The position numbers were made by a program, and so were the translations under genes. The notes under the pieces were generated by a model, which worked only from the letters and a program-made list of their open reading frames with translations, was not told the DNA's origin and did not search any database. Positions 1 through 13,199 of a DNA stretch of 64,000 bases are shown piece after piece. The stretch lies in contig JAACJM010000153.1 in the NCBI GenBank assembly GCA_013368315.1, positions 124,001 through 188,000 of the forward strand. Direction: 5' to 3'. Source of the stretch: Tetrapyrgos nigripes. Its lineage: Eukaryota; Basidiomycota; Agaricomycetes; Agaricales; Campanellaceae. Numbering within the stretch: position 1 is the first letter of the stretch; every line of letters begins with the position of its first letter.

Positions 1-3000
1 GCGTGTACTAAACAAGGACGTATTTCGCTTCCTCTACTCGATGAAATTCCAACCACGCACTTGGTGAACACGCAGCTGCCTCACCAAGAGACCGCAATGG
101 CACTAAAGTTAAGGCCGAAAAAGCCTAGATGGGTCCTTCTAATCCGACCACGTCCGACTGGCCACCGGCTGAGTCCCTGATGGTGGCACAAGGAACTACA
201 TAGCTAGGTTCTTGTCCGAGGCAATAAACGGACGGAGCTCGGTGAGTGGACACCGGATTTCTTCGACGCTGAACCTGCCATTTAGAGAAATAGCTCTTCG
301 ACAGTCTTTCCGGAACATCGGTCCGTATGTCCCATCCTAATTTTTCTGTGATTTTGGTTCTATCTCCACTGTTCCAGCAGATTGGCGAGTAGATCACCTA
401 GACGCAAAAGGAATACTCAAAGCCCACATACTCAATCGGGAACGCTGTATCCACCGTCTCGTACCGTTCCTACCGAATTGGGGCCTCGTGTAGGTGATAA
501 GGTTCTTCTGGGGAAAGGGTGGGACAGACTCTCGGACCATAGATGCTGAAAGGAGGAAGATAGCATCATAACATCACCGGTCAATAGATTGGCTAGAGCA
601 GATTGAATGAGACATAACGCCCGCTGTATTGATTGCGGGGAGTGAGCGCTAGTGAGTTGAAGCTTGAAGCTTGAAGTATTGCTCCGAGGCTGTAACCACA
701 AGGTCCGGCATAGGTCGATTTCCAAGGATGACGACAGGTTCGTTTATGAATGATGATATCCTAGGAGTGTTAAGGTTGAAGGAGAATTTCCACGGAGCAT
801 CAAAGTGCAAAAGAACAGCTGTATTAATTGAATGACTGACATACGTTGGTCCCAGCCATTGAGACTGTTCCAGATGATTTGAGAACATATGGTTTTGCAT
901 TAATTTCCGCTCTTCTGCAATGGTGTTCTTTGTGAAGATAAGGTACAAGGCGGTCTTCGTGTGAAGATCATGACACCTCTGGGCGAAAGTGGACCCTCAA
1001 GAAATCATTAATCCTAATTCAAGCAGATATCAAACGTACCTTCACTGGAACCCAGATGTTACCAAAATGCTATACAGCCCTAAGACGGTCCAACTCTTGA
1101 TTGATCATATAGTAATACCGCGGCTTATACGTAGTCGAATGGAGCCCTCTGGATATCAAGACTACGGAGGTGTACATGTGCTCCATGTAGCCGCGTGACT
1201 TGCATCCTTCTCCGAGTCCTCGGTGGACAGTCACTCTGGTTTTGGTAGGACAGTCTTGAACTTGGGGATGCCCGTAAATCTACCTGGAAGGTGAGGCATG
1301 CTACATAGTCGAGCAATTGAACGGAAAAAAGGTAGCTGTGGCAGTGCATAACTTCAAACTCAGGTCCCGCCGGCTTTGGACACGTGGCTCAACGGAAGCA
1401 AATTTAGGCCGGCGGGTGCCTAGACGCGACGCGTCGCGTCGCTATAACAGCGACATTGTAATTATCCCACGCACCAAGTACAGTTACAGCTTATTCATGA
1501 GCATAAGCTACACATAATATGGCTTTAAGTGTGGAGCCTTCAGCCAAAGGGCTGTCATTTCTAGCTGTTTCTGACCACTGTGCTCCTTGAAGAAGACAGC
1601 GGGGGCCGAAAAGAAATCATTCCGAGTAGCATGCTTGGACTCTTTAAATCAGGTAAACCGTAACACCTTGTATCACAATCTTCAAGCCTTATTCTCTGAT
1701 AAGACTCGTAAGAACGTGGTGACAGAGCCTTTCAACTTTGGAGCTTAGATAGCACTCCGGTACCTTCATCTCTATGAGCATCACAAACTGAGAGGCCTTG
1801 ACTCGGTAGAGTTGGAATTTCCCATCGATGAGGACGCTTGCAATTGCTTATGAGTTTGTACTGAGTGCATCGAATGATTCCAGCGATATCTTTATACTCG
1901 TGTCCCTTTAAATCTCACTGCCCTCGCACGCTCAACTTCAGAAAGCACTTCCGAGTGGCTCATATTCGTCGCCATCAGGTAAAAGTTCACGTCTGCATCA
2001 GATGTTGCTCAACACGAGGCATCAACTGCTCATTGTACTCCTTTTTAGGAAGACAAACTTGGACATTGTCCCCCATCTTGGGATAGAGTGCCTTGAAAAG
2101 GTCCTGAACACTAGCAGGCTTCTTCATTGATAGATAGAAAGCATGAGGACTTGATAAGCAAGTAGAGCTGCCCTCAAACGTTCTCCGATGTCTTTTCCTT
2201 GCTCTCTATCGCTTGAAAATACGGTCTGACTGCTTACAACGGAAAAAAGGGGGTGTACGAGTATATACACGGCGACCTTTGACTCGATGAGGGACCTGAC
2301 CATCGTCCCTTGACAGCGAATATGAAATCAGTATCGGTCACCGCTCACCACTCACCCAAGCCCCACTTACCTTACATGTCTATATTGCTCCGAGCCTTTT
2401 GTGAGGCTGCTCGGAGTCGGTATACTTATACTGTATCACAGTCATAATTTTGCTACATACCTACTTTTGGTATTGGCTCAGCCATAAATGGAACAATTTA
2501 CCGATTTTATATTCAATTTGCCGTAAGCTTACTGTCTGTGATTCTATGATGGATGACTCTGACCGACGCTGAGCTCTGATGACTCGACTAAGTACTGGGA
2601 AGATAGGGAAGTTACCTTGACACGGTTGACGCGGACTCATGAGCTAAGTCCGATGCATGGATGGCTATGTTGGTTCTAGACGCATTTCCGACGCGACGCG
2701 TCTCGAACCAATATCAAGCTGAAACGGAAGCTTTGACTCTATACAGTTCCAGTACGCTTCGTAAGGGCAACATATTTGTGTCAGCGCCTTCTCACCAATC
2801 CCTTACCTCTTCACGTAGTTAATCGTAGCTCATACAAGCTCTTGCCTGCCAGATGAACGAGTCATTCTTCATCACGACCCCGTTTGATACCCATGCATTC
2901 CGAGATCAGGGGTGGAGTGGCAACGGTTCACTGGTAATATAGATGATTACGACGTGGTTATCCCAGGCTCCAGCGCTTCCAAAACGCGTCGCGTCGGGCG

Positions 3001-6000
3001 AGAAATATTCCAATTAGCGTCGCGTCATGACTACGATACAGATACGCGCGTTTTGTGATACTCGGACGTTTCAGAAGGTCCTGGTTGTGCTCTCTCTAGA
3101 TCGCAATTTCATCCATCTGGCCATAGACGGCGGAAATCATCATATCTCAGGGCCTCAGGCCACGCACGGTCTTGGCTTTACATGTACATATGCACTCGAG
3201 GAGTACATATGCCTCTGTGAAACAGTAGACTAGAAGACCTAGGTTAGTTATAGCGAGTGGCTATAGAAGTGACCCTTCAAAAGAGTTTCATTCCCATTGT
3301 TGTGTCATTGCGAGATCCTATATCATTCTCTTCACATTCTTCACCCTCCCCTTCCCCTTTCACAAACTTCCGACATTGTACTCCATAAATGGTCCCATTG
3401 TTCAGTAAGGTGCGAATCCGCGATGAAGGTGGTTATTCAGTATTTCATTTATCAATCTTCAACTCAATCTGCTACATAGTACCTTTGGATTCTCAAAGCA
3501 TTTTGTGTCTATTCTTGCGCGAGGCTCACCGCCTTCGCCGTGGTTTCAAAGTGAACTATTTTGCGCTTACGGCGCTGGCGGGAAAGGGAAGCAATTGTAG
3601 TTCGAGATGTGTCTAAAATTTTGCACTCAAGTGGTCGATTTAGATATTTCTATAGTGTGCTACCAAAATGTATGCAGGACGGCGAGCTCAGTGGCTTCTT
3701 GCGCTTATTGTCGACCATATATGGAAATACGTCTTCAAAAGGTAGGATTGGAACGCTTTGATGGCCCTACTTTTACATTTGACCGCATTCAATTAGATCT
3801 CGCTTTTGCTAGGCAGTCATATCTGGACGTATTCTTTCCCGGCGTTGAAGCAAAGGCAGGGAAGCTCGTGGTTGGCTTCTGAGATGTCCACTGTCCACTG
3901 TCCAGATGACATTCATCGAATGCCTAGCCATCCCTGTACAGGCTAGGGTCTGAAACATGAGAAAAGTATCCCTGTACTCCAGTCATAGTGGCTCTAAACC
4001 ATCGTCCCTTTTTTGAAAATACGAGTCATCGAGGAAGCCGAAGGGCCGTTCCTAAAAGGGTTGGCTATTACCCCGAATAGGTAAGCATTCTAAGTCTTCG
4101 GGTATTCGGACGTTCGGACGTTCGGCTTTATAGCATGACGTCAGGTCAAAGCGTCTTCGCTATCTTATCTCCGCAGAAGCGCTAAGCGACACCCGCTCAG
4201 AAGCAAAGGACGGGAATCACAGCACGAGAAAGTATACGTACCTATCTCAAGCGTACACGGCTTCTTGATACAGTGCGGCTACAGGTATGTAGTACTGCAT
4301 TTTTCTCGTTATTAATTGTCTTTCAATTTTCTTTATTTGTGGGGATCATCACGGAAATGTGGGCATGAGGCACAGAATGCTCTGCTTTGCAGTAGCCTCA
4401 GAAAGTTCCATGAGCTACAACACGCTGCCTTGCTGTTTACGCCACCTCTTCTAGCACCGGTATTGAAGACCCGAGGCTGAAAGGATAGAGTAAGTATACA
4501 TAAGTACAGACAACCACGGATCATGAACACGACGCGTTGGGTGACGCGTAAGCGCGTCGTTATTTCCTAGGCGTTAAGAAAAACGTTACGGCATGCCACG
4601 ACACGCGACTGGTTTATGACACCGGACGCGTATTGCACCCATGTCATTGGATTGAAATATTCGAATAGCAAGTTGGCAACTCCGAGTGACTCATGTGCCT
4701 TCCGTCCCTTACCCGCATCGGAAAACGGGACGGTTGTAAGCTGTGGTAAGGCGGCGGCTCTGGTGGCCCTGGCAGTGAGGGATAGACATTTACGCGTGGA
4801 TCTGCATACATTGGCTTGAATAAGTCGAGATGACCGAGATGTCCTCGATGTCCAGCTGTACTACATCGCCGGACAACTAGTTTGGAGCATATTCGGAAGA
4901 GATGATGCCTAACATAAGACTTGGGTCTAGACTCGGGTTCGGTATTGTGGCTGTCTGGATGTCTGCATATGCATTAATCACTGTGATCCTCAAAGCTGAT
5001 AGATAAGGGACCAATGCCCAAATATCAAGCAGGACCACCAGGAAGTCCACATTACTGGACAGATAGGGATAAGTACTCGCCCGGAACTTGACTTAACGTT
5101 GTCACCTAGAGAGCTGTGGGTTACTATGTATGTCGTACGCTGATCAGGTTATCAGTCTGGTATCAGTCCGGGGAGTGTGGGGAGAAACACAATGTGCTTC
5201 ACAACTTGAATGGCAGATTGTTTGTGCTGATGATGCAACTTTGCGGGGAAATAGACTTTAGATAGATATATGTTCGCTTCCGATTACAGAATAAGGTGAA
5301 CGACTGAACACTGGAACGGAACTTGGGTGACCTTTGAGATAGGCATGCAGCGGTGGCGACGCTCAGCGGCAGCGAAATGATCGTGACTTGCTAGCTTGCA
5401 CAAGTACGAGATTCCGTAGCAAGATACGCTCTGTATTCTACCTAGATCGCCAAAGATTCCTTTATAGTGGCACAGTGGATAAAATTTCGCTGAGAGCCTT
5501 GTGGTATTAAAGCACGACGATCCGTAGGTCTGCGTACGTAGGTTGAGCTCGACTCACCGGCTTCTTGCGCTCATTCCGCCTATCCCGCTACTCACGTTCA
5601 TAAGAAACAGGCGCGGGTGCATTTATAGCAAGGTTAAGTCGCAAATGACATAGGAACTCATTCACAAAGTAACACTTGATTCCTCCATCATCACCATCAC
5701 TTAATTTCAGAGCTTTCGCAGATTCATAAAACGTCAGCGACCACACAGTACCACTCGAACTGGAACAAAGTTCAGTCAGATGAGCAGTCTACTTGTGAGA
5801 GATGGCTTGCACCCAAAGCGCACATAGTCTAAAACACTGGTGCCACTGATATCCTCGTGTTGAGTAGGAAAAAGTACCGTACGGTGGCACCGGGGAATGT
5901 CTCAACCTTCTACTGGATAGCAGGTCTCGACCCTGTCCTTCTGCCGTGCTTTTATACAGATAGGTAGCTGATAATCAGTCCACTTATGGAGATTTGGGTT

Positions 6001-8880
6001 AAGGTTTGAGGGCATTATCACAGATACCTCTATCTAAGTACTGCCAACGTGTGATCCTCCTTGAAAGGACTGGGATACAGTGTACAGAGTAAGAAACACG
6101 TTTTTTTGCTGCGCCTCCAATATTCAATTCCAGAAATCCAGAAATCCATCGCTTTCGTTTGGAGAGCTGGGTTGAGGGTGTATTTTCCTCGAATAAATAG
6201 AAGAAGTACATAGACGAGCCACGCGTATTGCGTAGATGACAGATGTCATGAAGGAGAAGAAAACGTGGCTTTATTTCCGCCCCCGCCCCAGGACATCATC
6301 CAATGGTCCTTTCCATCTCGAGATGTACTTCCAGACTGCAATATCGGCTGTTTTCCAGATTTCTGAATTAGTTCTCCTTCGCTTCTTCCACTATCAATGG
6401 CATACTCTCTCAAGTCATTGTAGCTATCTACAGTATCAACTCGGAATTTGCCTCGTTGACTTCAAAACCGACATGTGTTCCATCTGGCATCGTACGAGTG
6501 CCACCGGCACTCACTGCCTCTCTATGTACCTCTATACGTTAATTAGTTAAACTGCGGGTATTGTTGGCTTGCGCTCGTGTAACAGTATGTATTCACTTTT
6601 TGACGCATTGCATTGGTGGCTGGCTGGCCTCGGATAAGACACAGACTCTTATGGATGATGATGTATGACCAGGTACCTCGGGAATCAAATCTAACCAAAC
6701 CGGCGGCGAGGTCCAGGACTCGACGACTGTCCGACGTCGTTGGATCAATCGATCGTATGTGAAATGAGATACGTAGAACATCTAACCATCTATGTCTCCT
6801 TCCTGTACGCGTACGACTAGGTTCAAAGAAATACCATACTACGTATTCCGCCTGCATCGAAGACTCCAAGTGGAGAACGATGCTGTGTCATTCGGGAGGT
6901 CGGGAAATATTCCGAATATCTAAGGGAGAAGACTGGGTGGCTGAGCGGGGTCCGGTCGCGTAGGTATAATCAGGTAGAGGTATCAACGGATCTTCAACTA
7001 TCTTTCTCGGGTATTTTGTTCGAATTGTCTTGGGAGTTGAGCAATGAGTTCTGTGGCCGTGGACGACCGTATCTCCTAGGCTATCTGCCACTGTCCGTCC
7101 AGATAGCCACCGCATCTCTCCGTTCCGTCATGAGGGCATATGAGTGAATATGTTCATGTTCATCTTACCTATTTTGCACAGTACTTAGTAGCCGAGTCGA
7201 CGTGTACGTCCTATTCCTCTTCCTGATCATGATCATGATCAATCGGAAGGAATCAAGAGCGAATAACGATCATAATATCCATCCCATGAACGCCGACTTG
7301 CCAACTTCCGAGGTTTTACGAGCCTTGAGGATACTTGGACAGTCGACTTATCATCTGGTTAAGTACTAGATCCGTAGGCTCTCCTCAGCATATGGCACCA
7401 TTCACGAGCATACTTTCAGCATCAGTCCTTTGCAATTATTCAAGTTTAAAGGTACTACATTCAAGATTTTCATTGAACAGCTCAAGTAAAAGCCTCAGGT
7501 ACGACTTGAGTACGATACAACCACCTTCATATTAGATACTACGCGTACATGGGGAGAGCCTACGCTTAGCACATGTATGTACTACATACAGCTATTCACG
7601 GACTTATGGAGAACCAAACTCGCACCTTCATCTCCCAGAGTCTCGGCATACGTGAGTTCCATTATAAGCGACGTCGAAGTGATTATCAGTTATGTTATCT
7701 TATTATCCCCAAATATGAAAATTCCCCACGCCTCAAAGCCTATGAATGTTGCGCCCGTATGTTGCCCATGTGTCCGGACCGTATATACATGCACAGTGGG
7801 CACACGTCCGTCATATCCATACTCGAGTACAATGTCCAAATTTACATGCGTGAACAAGCGAGAAAACGAGGTTGTGGATTGTGGAGGCGGGCGGACCCTA
7901 TGCCCTACTTTGGCCCTACTCGAGTCCAGAAACCAGAACTCCATGGACCATTCCTATGGATAGTGATGAGGTGAGTATGAAGTCTGTCCAAAAGAAAGGT
8001 AAACCCGAACAATGGAAAGCTTGAGCATGATGTGCGGACGTGAGGCCTCGAGGTTCGTTTGTTCCGAAAAAGCATGTTGAAAAAAAGGATGGATGGTTGA
8101 GAGAACAATGAAGAAAGCTACTTGGTCGTATCCAACTCTGCTTTGACCTCGTCGATGAGAAATGGTAGCAACAAGGATGGATATGAAACGCTTTCCTCTG
8201 GATACCAAAGACAAGAACTAATTTGGGAATTGAGACATTTCGTCGAGGACAAGAGATAATCCCTCTTGTTTTGTTTGATCGTAAAATCCTCGGACATGGC
8301 GAGGAAACAAGACCAGTTGTAGGTGCCGGCGGTATGATATCACGAGGTGGCCGTCGTTGTCGGTGTATCAGAAACTGATGTTGCAGAGCTGGGGAGAGAA
8401 CAAGAGACAAAGCAAAATGGAAACGCGTAGCATTAGCACCCACAGCTCTGGCAAATCGATTACCAGGGACAGTGGGTGGCCCAAGCTGTCGGCGAGTCAG
8501 CGTAGATTGACGCTGCAGCGATCGAGAAAGGGTAGCAGAACGTCCAGCGCCACGATCTCGGGGGGAGACGTGCCTCAAACCGAATCGGGAAATCTGAAGA
8601 GTGATTGGGACGAGTCATAGAGGTGGGAAAGATTTGCAACAGCTGGCGGCGTAACCTGGGGCTTGCAGGGTGAAGTCGGCGGAAAAAAGTTACCACAGTT
8701 CCAGAAAGAGAAGGCTTACGTAGCCTGGCCTTATGGGGAACGGAGGCAGTAAGCGAAGGCGTTCTCCGGCAGGTGGGCCGGGGGCATTTTCACAATAATA
8801 TACTACCAGATTCGAACCGGATCTCGATTCAGCTTTCCCAAGCCAGACATGGCCTTAGCTCGACGAACAATGCTCCTTCC
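1..8880. other. Long stretch without a credible gene
   Basis: No reading frame here shows a recognisable domain, a consistent splice pattern or sustained coding bias. The open frames are short (under about 220 codons), overlap each other on both strands and look random. The stretch holds several CGCGTC-rich palindromes (near 1,423, 2,690, 2,983, 3,017 and 4,533) and a short triplicated GGACGTTC-like run near 4,107. It could be old, mutated repeat DNA or intergenic sequence upstream of the HMG-box gene. I see nothing else that I can support. Confidence 0.5.
1423..1440. repeat. Perfect 18-bp CGCGTC palindrome
   Basis: GACGCGACGCGTCGCGTC reads the same on both strands and contains ACGCGT at its centre. 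Shorter versions of the same word recur at about 2,690-2,702, 2,983-2,996, 3,017-3,027 and 4,533-4,557. No gene is next to it. It may be the end of a decayed transposon or a binding-site-like cluster; the sequence does not decide between these. Confidence 0.6.
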
Positions 8881-8889
8881 TGGGAGAAC

Positions 8890-8898
8890 TATAAAATA
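8890..8898 (+). promoter_or_regulatory. TATA-like element upstream of the HMG-box gene
   Basis: TATAAAATA lies about 200 bases before the proposed ATG at 9,089 and is followed by a pyrimidine-rich stretch with several CT blocks, as is common before basidiomycete start codons. Position and composition fit a core promoter, but no transcription start can be read from sequence. Confidence 0.35.
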
Positions 8899-9088
8899 CT
8901 CGGCGTATTGTCTTTTCGCTTTTGTGTGCCCAGCCCCGCTTGCTCAACCTAATTGTCTTTTTGCAAGTCACGCAGCTGCACCTCTTATTCTTTTATTTGC
9001 CTCCACCGGACGACAGAGGCAAGTATACTCTTTCCCCTAATCTCCCTTTTGTTCTCCCCTCCCCATTGTTCCATTCTTCCCTCCAATT

Positions 9089-11221
9089 ATGCCCGCCCTC
9101 CGCACCCGCGATACCCATTCCCGACGTAAGTACTCCTTTCTTTTCCTCCTATCCACGCTCTCATCGTCCTCTCCATCCAGCACTCGAAGTGTCGACGGAT
9201 GTCCCCCAACCTCCAACACTCACCATCATCTCCCCTACACCGCGGACCTTCACCTTCCCCAACTCACATAACCTGTCCGACAGTCCTTACTCAACGCCGT
9301 CTTCCTCTCCCTTCGAACCCGACCTTCGTTCACTCGCTCTCACGACATCTACACCTCCTCTGACACGAACGCGTACTCTTTCTCCCGATTCGATATCCTC
9401 CGCTTCCCCAGCCCCATGTACCCCCAAACGCCTAAAGTCCTTGACGGGCCCATCCTCTTCATATTCAAGTGCTGGCGCTTCGTCTTCAAGTCCCGACGCT
9501 CTGGAGCGTAGACCTAAAAAAGGAGACGAAGATTACATTAAACGCCCCGAAAACGCCTTTATCCTCTTCCGTCGCAAATGTTGCGAGGATAGGCTATCAG
9601 AACTCGACTCACCTTCCACCCCTTCCGAAAACGCGTCTCATTCTGGTCCCACCAAAAAACAACGCCAGGCCGATCTGTCGAAAACGATTTCGCAACAGTG
9701 GAAGTCGTTGCCTACGGAGGAACGGCAGCACTGGGAGAGGTTGGCGAAGGAGAAGAAGAAGGAGCATGAGGCGTTGTATCCCAATTACCAGTATAGGCCG
9801 CAAAGAGTGAGGGATAAAGATGGCAAGGTGAGGAATAAGAAGAGGCAGCCCAGAAATCAGTCAGCGTCCACGACGACAACGACAAGCGAACTCTCACCTA
9901 TTTCAGCGTCAACGGTAGCTTCTCCAGCTACTGACAACGGTGACGGGTCCACATTCTCGTTTATCATTCCTCCTGTTCCTCGTCAACATGGTCGCTCTGC
10001 ATCTGCCCCTACACCTCCTCCCCTGCATTGTCACGCCATCCAGATCCCTACACTGCACCACATCACAACTTCACCGTCGTGTCCTACATCGCCGAACTTG
10101 CCGCCAGTTTTGAGTCCAATTCCAATGATCAGCAGGAGGGCTACAGAGGGTAACGCGTACATGGATTACGAGCACCTCGTACCGCCAGCGTTTTTGCAGG
10201 GGCTTGACGGGTTTCAGCTGCAGGTAAGTTTTCTTCAGTCTTCTTCGTCGTCTTCGTTTCTAACGCGTGCTTTTAGTCCTCTGACTACCTTCGCTTCATG
10301 TTCAGCCCAGAGCCCTCATCCTCGTCTTCAACGACGCCCACGGAGAATATGATCTCTCCTTCATCAACTACAATTCAATCCACCACCTCAACCTCTCAAC
10401 CCGTCATCACTCCTCCCCATGTCCATACCACCCTTCTCCCATCTCCCAACATCATCTCCCCCGCCTCAGCGATATCCACCTGCTCCACTGCCTCCTCAGG
10501 ACCCGCCTCTCCCTCACACTTCCTCTCCCAACCCGGATTTAACCCCCACATCCACCCAAATAGCCATAGCGGGCACTTCTACCACGACATGGCGATGTAC
10601 GCTCACCATGCCCATCCCCACTCCCAATCTCACGGCCACCTCCCCGAATACTCCGAGTACTCCGAGTACTCTCACCAATACCCTATACCTGTACCCGTCG
10701 ACCCTTCCACCGGCGTTCCCCTCACTCTCGACTTCTCATCCTCAGACTCTTATGCCAAATACCCCGTCCCCGTTCCCTTCGTCGAGCACTTCCAACAACC
10801 CTACGGCGTCGTCGAGTATCCCGAATACGCAGATTACGCCGAAGTTCCCGATTTTCAACAACCAGAGGGGTACACGTTTTCTTGGGACTCTGAGAACGTG
10901 TTTCCTTCGGCGACGTCGTCGTCGTCATCGTCGAGTGGGATGGACGGGTTTGACTTGGATAGTATACCGCCTTGTGTGGTTGGTGGTGTCGAGACTACGC
11001 CTACGCCTACTCCCGCGTCTCAACAAAAACAGGAATCCACCGCCCTCGTCGCCAGGTCATTACAAGGCGTCGAAGGTGGACTGGAAGTCGAAGGCCCTAT
11101 GGGTATGGATGGTATGGACATCGAGCCTATGGAGCTCGACATGGAGGGTAACGCCATTATGAGCATGGGGATGATGCATAATGGGATGGGATATGATGAG
11201 ATGATGGCGGGTGGTTATTAG
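9089..11221 (+). CDS. HMG-box transcription factor
   Basis: Predicted 674-residue sequence-specific DNA-binding regulator, presumably nuclear. Proposed exons are 9089-9125, 9181-10223 and 10277-11221. Both introns (55 and 53 bases) have GTAAGT donors, and the second has a CTAAC branch site. I chose the ATG at 9,089 because the first splice gives MPALRTRD..., my recollection of how this basidiomycete family begins, rather than the upstream in-frame ATG at 8,922. The HMG box spans about residues 131-222: RPENAFILFRRKC, a spacer of roughly 28 residues, then LSKTISQQWKSL, HWERLAKEKKKEH and YPNYQYRPQR, followed by a basic stretch. The flanks are rich in Ser, Pro and Thr, with an EYSEYSEYS repeat near 10,650 and an acidic, Met-rich C-terminus, as in activation domains. 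It is of the MATA/Rop1/Prf1-like HMG class known from mating and development control. Its specific role is not visible here. Confidence 0.88.
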
Positions 11222-12927
11222 ACGGTTGCTTTGGATGCTGATGGCCGTACAACGGCGTACATATCCACATGCCGTCGTGTTATATACGCGACGACGACGA
11301 AGAGGAGGACGCGACGTGGTGGTGGTGGTCTGGTGGTGGTAGTTGTTGTTGCATGTTGTTCCCTGGGAAGCGGACGGCGTACTCGATGGCAGCGGTAAGC
11401 GGCAGGCCAGCTAACACATGGGCAAATGTTAGCTCGAGTTCCATTATTGGAATTGCCGTGGTGCCTCGGTATGCAGCGCATCCGAACTCAACCACGACAA
11501 GCGGACGGAAGAAAGAACGAACGACAAACCACGAACCTTTTTCTTTTTCCTCTATGACTCTCAATCTCTCTCCTCTCAGTTACGAATGACGCTTTTTATC
11601 TATGATTGCTTGGTTATCTTTCTCTCTCCTCCTCTCTCCACCTTGTATTCTTGACTGCCTTCATCGTTGCGGCCTGCTTTACTTTTTATATTAATGTTTT
11701 CTTTTTCTTTTTTCAGCGATGTACCACTCACCTGTTTTTCTTGTTCTCCTGTATACATACTCCTTCCCTTCCTTTCTCCTTCCCTTTCCTTACCCCATTC
11801 CGCGCAACCTCAGCGTCTAGACGATGCGTTCACTGTGTAACCCAGTCTCCCTGTTAGCTACATTTATCATCCTCATTTATCCATTCTGACGCATTATCAC
11901 TCACCTTTCAAGACTCATTACGACCACTTCATCCATCATCCAACCCACGCACTTCACGATACCCATTCCATACAATCCGCATCCTCATTTACGTTTCTCT
12001 CCATCTTCTCCTTCACGTATACATTGTTACGATTCCATCTAATTTATTCCTTCCTTCCCTCTAGCCTACTTTCGTCTCGGTCTTCGTCTTCGCTTCGGTA
12101 TCGTTTGCGTTGGTCTCCTGCTCTAGACGACGGGGTCGGTCAGTGGTCGGTCGGTCTTATCCCAATCCAAGTTTTACTCACTTACCTGTATACTGTACAA
12201 CGATGCGTCTTTTTCTCGTTCCTCCCTCACTCTTCACTTATTCCTACATATCTCTCCATCCCTATCGAGTATCGAGGCTTTTGCATGTACAACTTGGTTA
12301 AAATCCCTGCTTTAACAAGAATATAACGATTTAACGAGCATTGACTAGTGTGCCATTCATTGAGTTGTTTCTACTGACAGTGACGGTAAGTAAGTGTCTA
12401 GGTGGACAGTTAGTATTTCGTCATACGGGAGTTGAGTAAGTGTAAGACTCACACATAGCTTCCTCCGTGTCCTCACCTCCTTCCCGTCTTCTACTTCGTT
12501 CTACCCTCCTTCCGTTCTTCATTCCTTCCAAACGAACATTCCACCCGTCCCTACCTCCTTCCTTCTTTCTTTTCCTTCCTCACGCCTCAAGAAAAAAGAC
12601 AATAAACCCCTGCACCCCCAACACCATCGCATCAATTGCAAAAAAAGACAATAAGAAATAGAAGAAGCACGAACCATGGACATGGAACACAAGGTCCAAG
12701 GTCCAATCGAGTCGGCTAGCATTGAGGTCAATTGAGAAACCATGACCATGGGGTACGCGTGGTAGAAAGTGGGATCATGGGATAGATTGCGGTTTAGAGT
12801 TTTCCGTCCATACAAAGAAAGAGATAACAGTTATACAAAAAGTCAGGAGAAGTCAAGGGACCGAGAGTGTGAGAGTGAGAGTGTCGTCGTCGTCATCGTC
12901 GTCGCTGTGGACGTCGTGCTCATCGTC
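11222..12927. other. Pyrimidine-rich intergenic region after the HMG gene
   Basis: This holds the probable 3' untranslated region of the HMG gene, then long CT-rich tracts (about 11,610-12,280 and 12,460-12,560) and a GTC/GTCATC microsatellite at about 12,884-12,950. CT tracts of this kind often precede basidiomycete start codons, but I could not find a coding exon that follows from them. No RNA gene or transposon end was recognised. Confidence 0.4.
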
Positions 12928-13180
12928 CTAGACATCGTCCTCGTCGTTTGAGGCAGCAAGCTCATGACGTGGCAAAGCTGTGCGCCTGTTTGACCAAATA
13001 GGAAAGTACAAACAAAATGCTTTGGTTCCGTTCCCGGCGGCAGCTCTGGCTGATAGACCGGCGTTTATCACCCAAAAATGGATAATCTACACAGAAGAAG
13101 CCGCCGGTCAGTAAAATGAAATTCCCATCTGGAGAGAGCGTTGGGCGCGTGATTTGCCTTACCTCGACAATCGACGCCAT
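12928..13180 (-). CDS. Possible small two-exon protein, unknown
   Basis: Weak model: a first exon of 18 bases at 13163-13180 (MASIVE), a 76-base intron with a GTAAGG donor, a CTGAC branch-like site and a TGTGTAG acceptor, then a second exon at 12928-13086. Together they give 58 residues ending NDEDDV. An in-frame ATG 12 bases upstream (13,192) is an alternative start. The protein has a short hydrophobic segment near its start (IIHFWVINAG) and a basic middle. I recognise no family. The splice signals are the main support, and the model could be coincidental. Confidence 0.25.
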
Positions 13181-13199
13181 GATGCTGAACATGATGTGT

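Noticed and set aside
7916..8578. 220-codon minus-strand open frame upstream of the HMG gene
   Set aside because: No domain, low-complexity Ser/Arg/Pro-rich composition, overlapped by open frames on both strands, and no splice or start context. Likely a chance open frame in GC-richer DNA.
8770..8870. Possible minus-strand tRNA with GGTTCGAATCT as T-loop
   Set aside because: The T-arm pairs poorly, no acceptor stem or anticodon arm can be drawn, and no A box sits at the right distance.
8922..9088. Upstream ATG as the start of the HMG protein
   Set aside because: It would add a hydrophobic leader unlike any HMG factor and would require reading through a well-formed intron. The ATG at 9,089 gives the family-like N-terminus.
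10419..11162. 247-codon plus-strand frame overlapping the HMG gene
   Set aside because: Alternative-frame shadow of the Ser/Pro/Thr-rich C-terminal exon, with no domain of its own.
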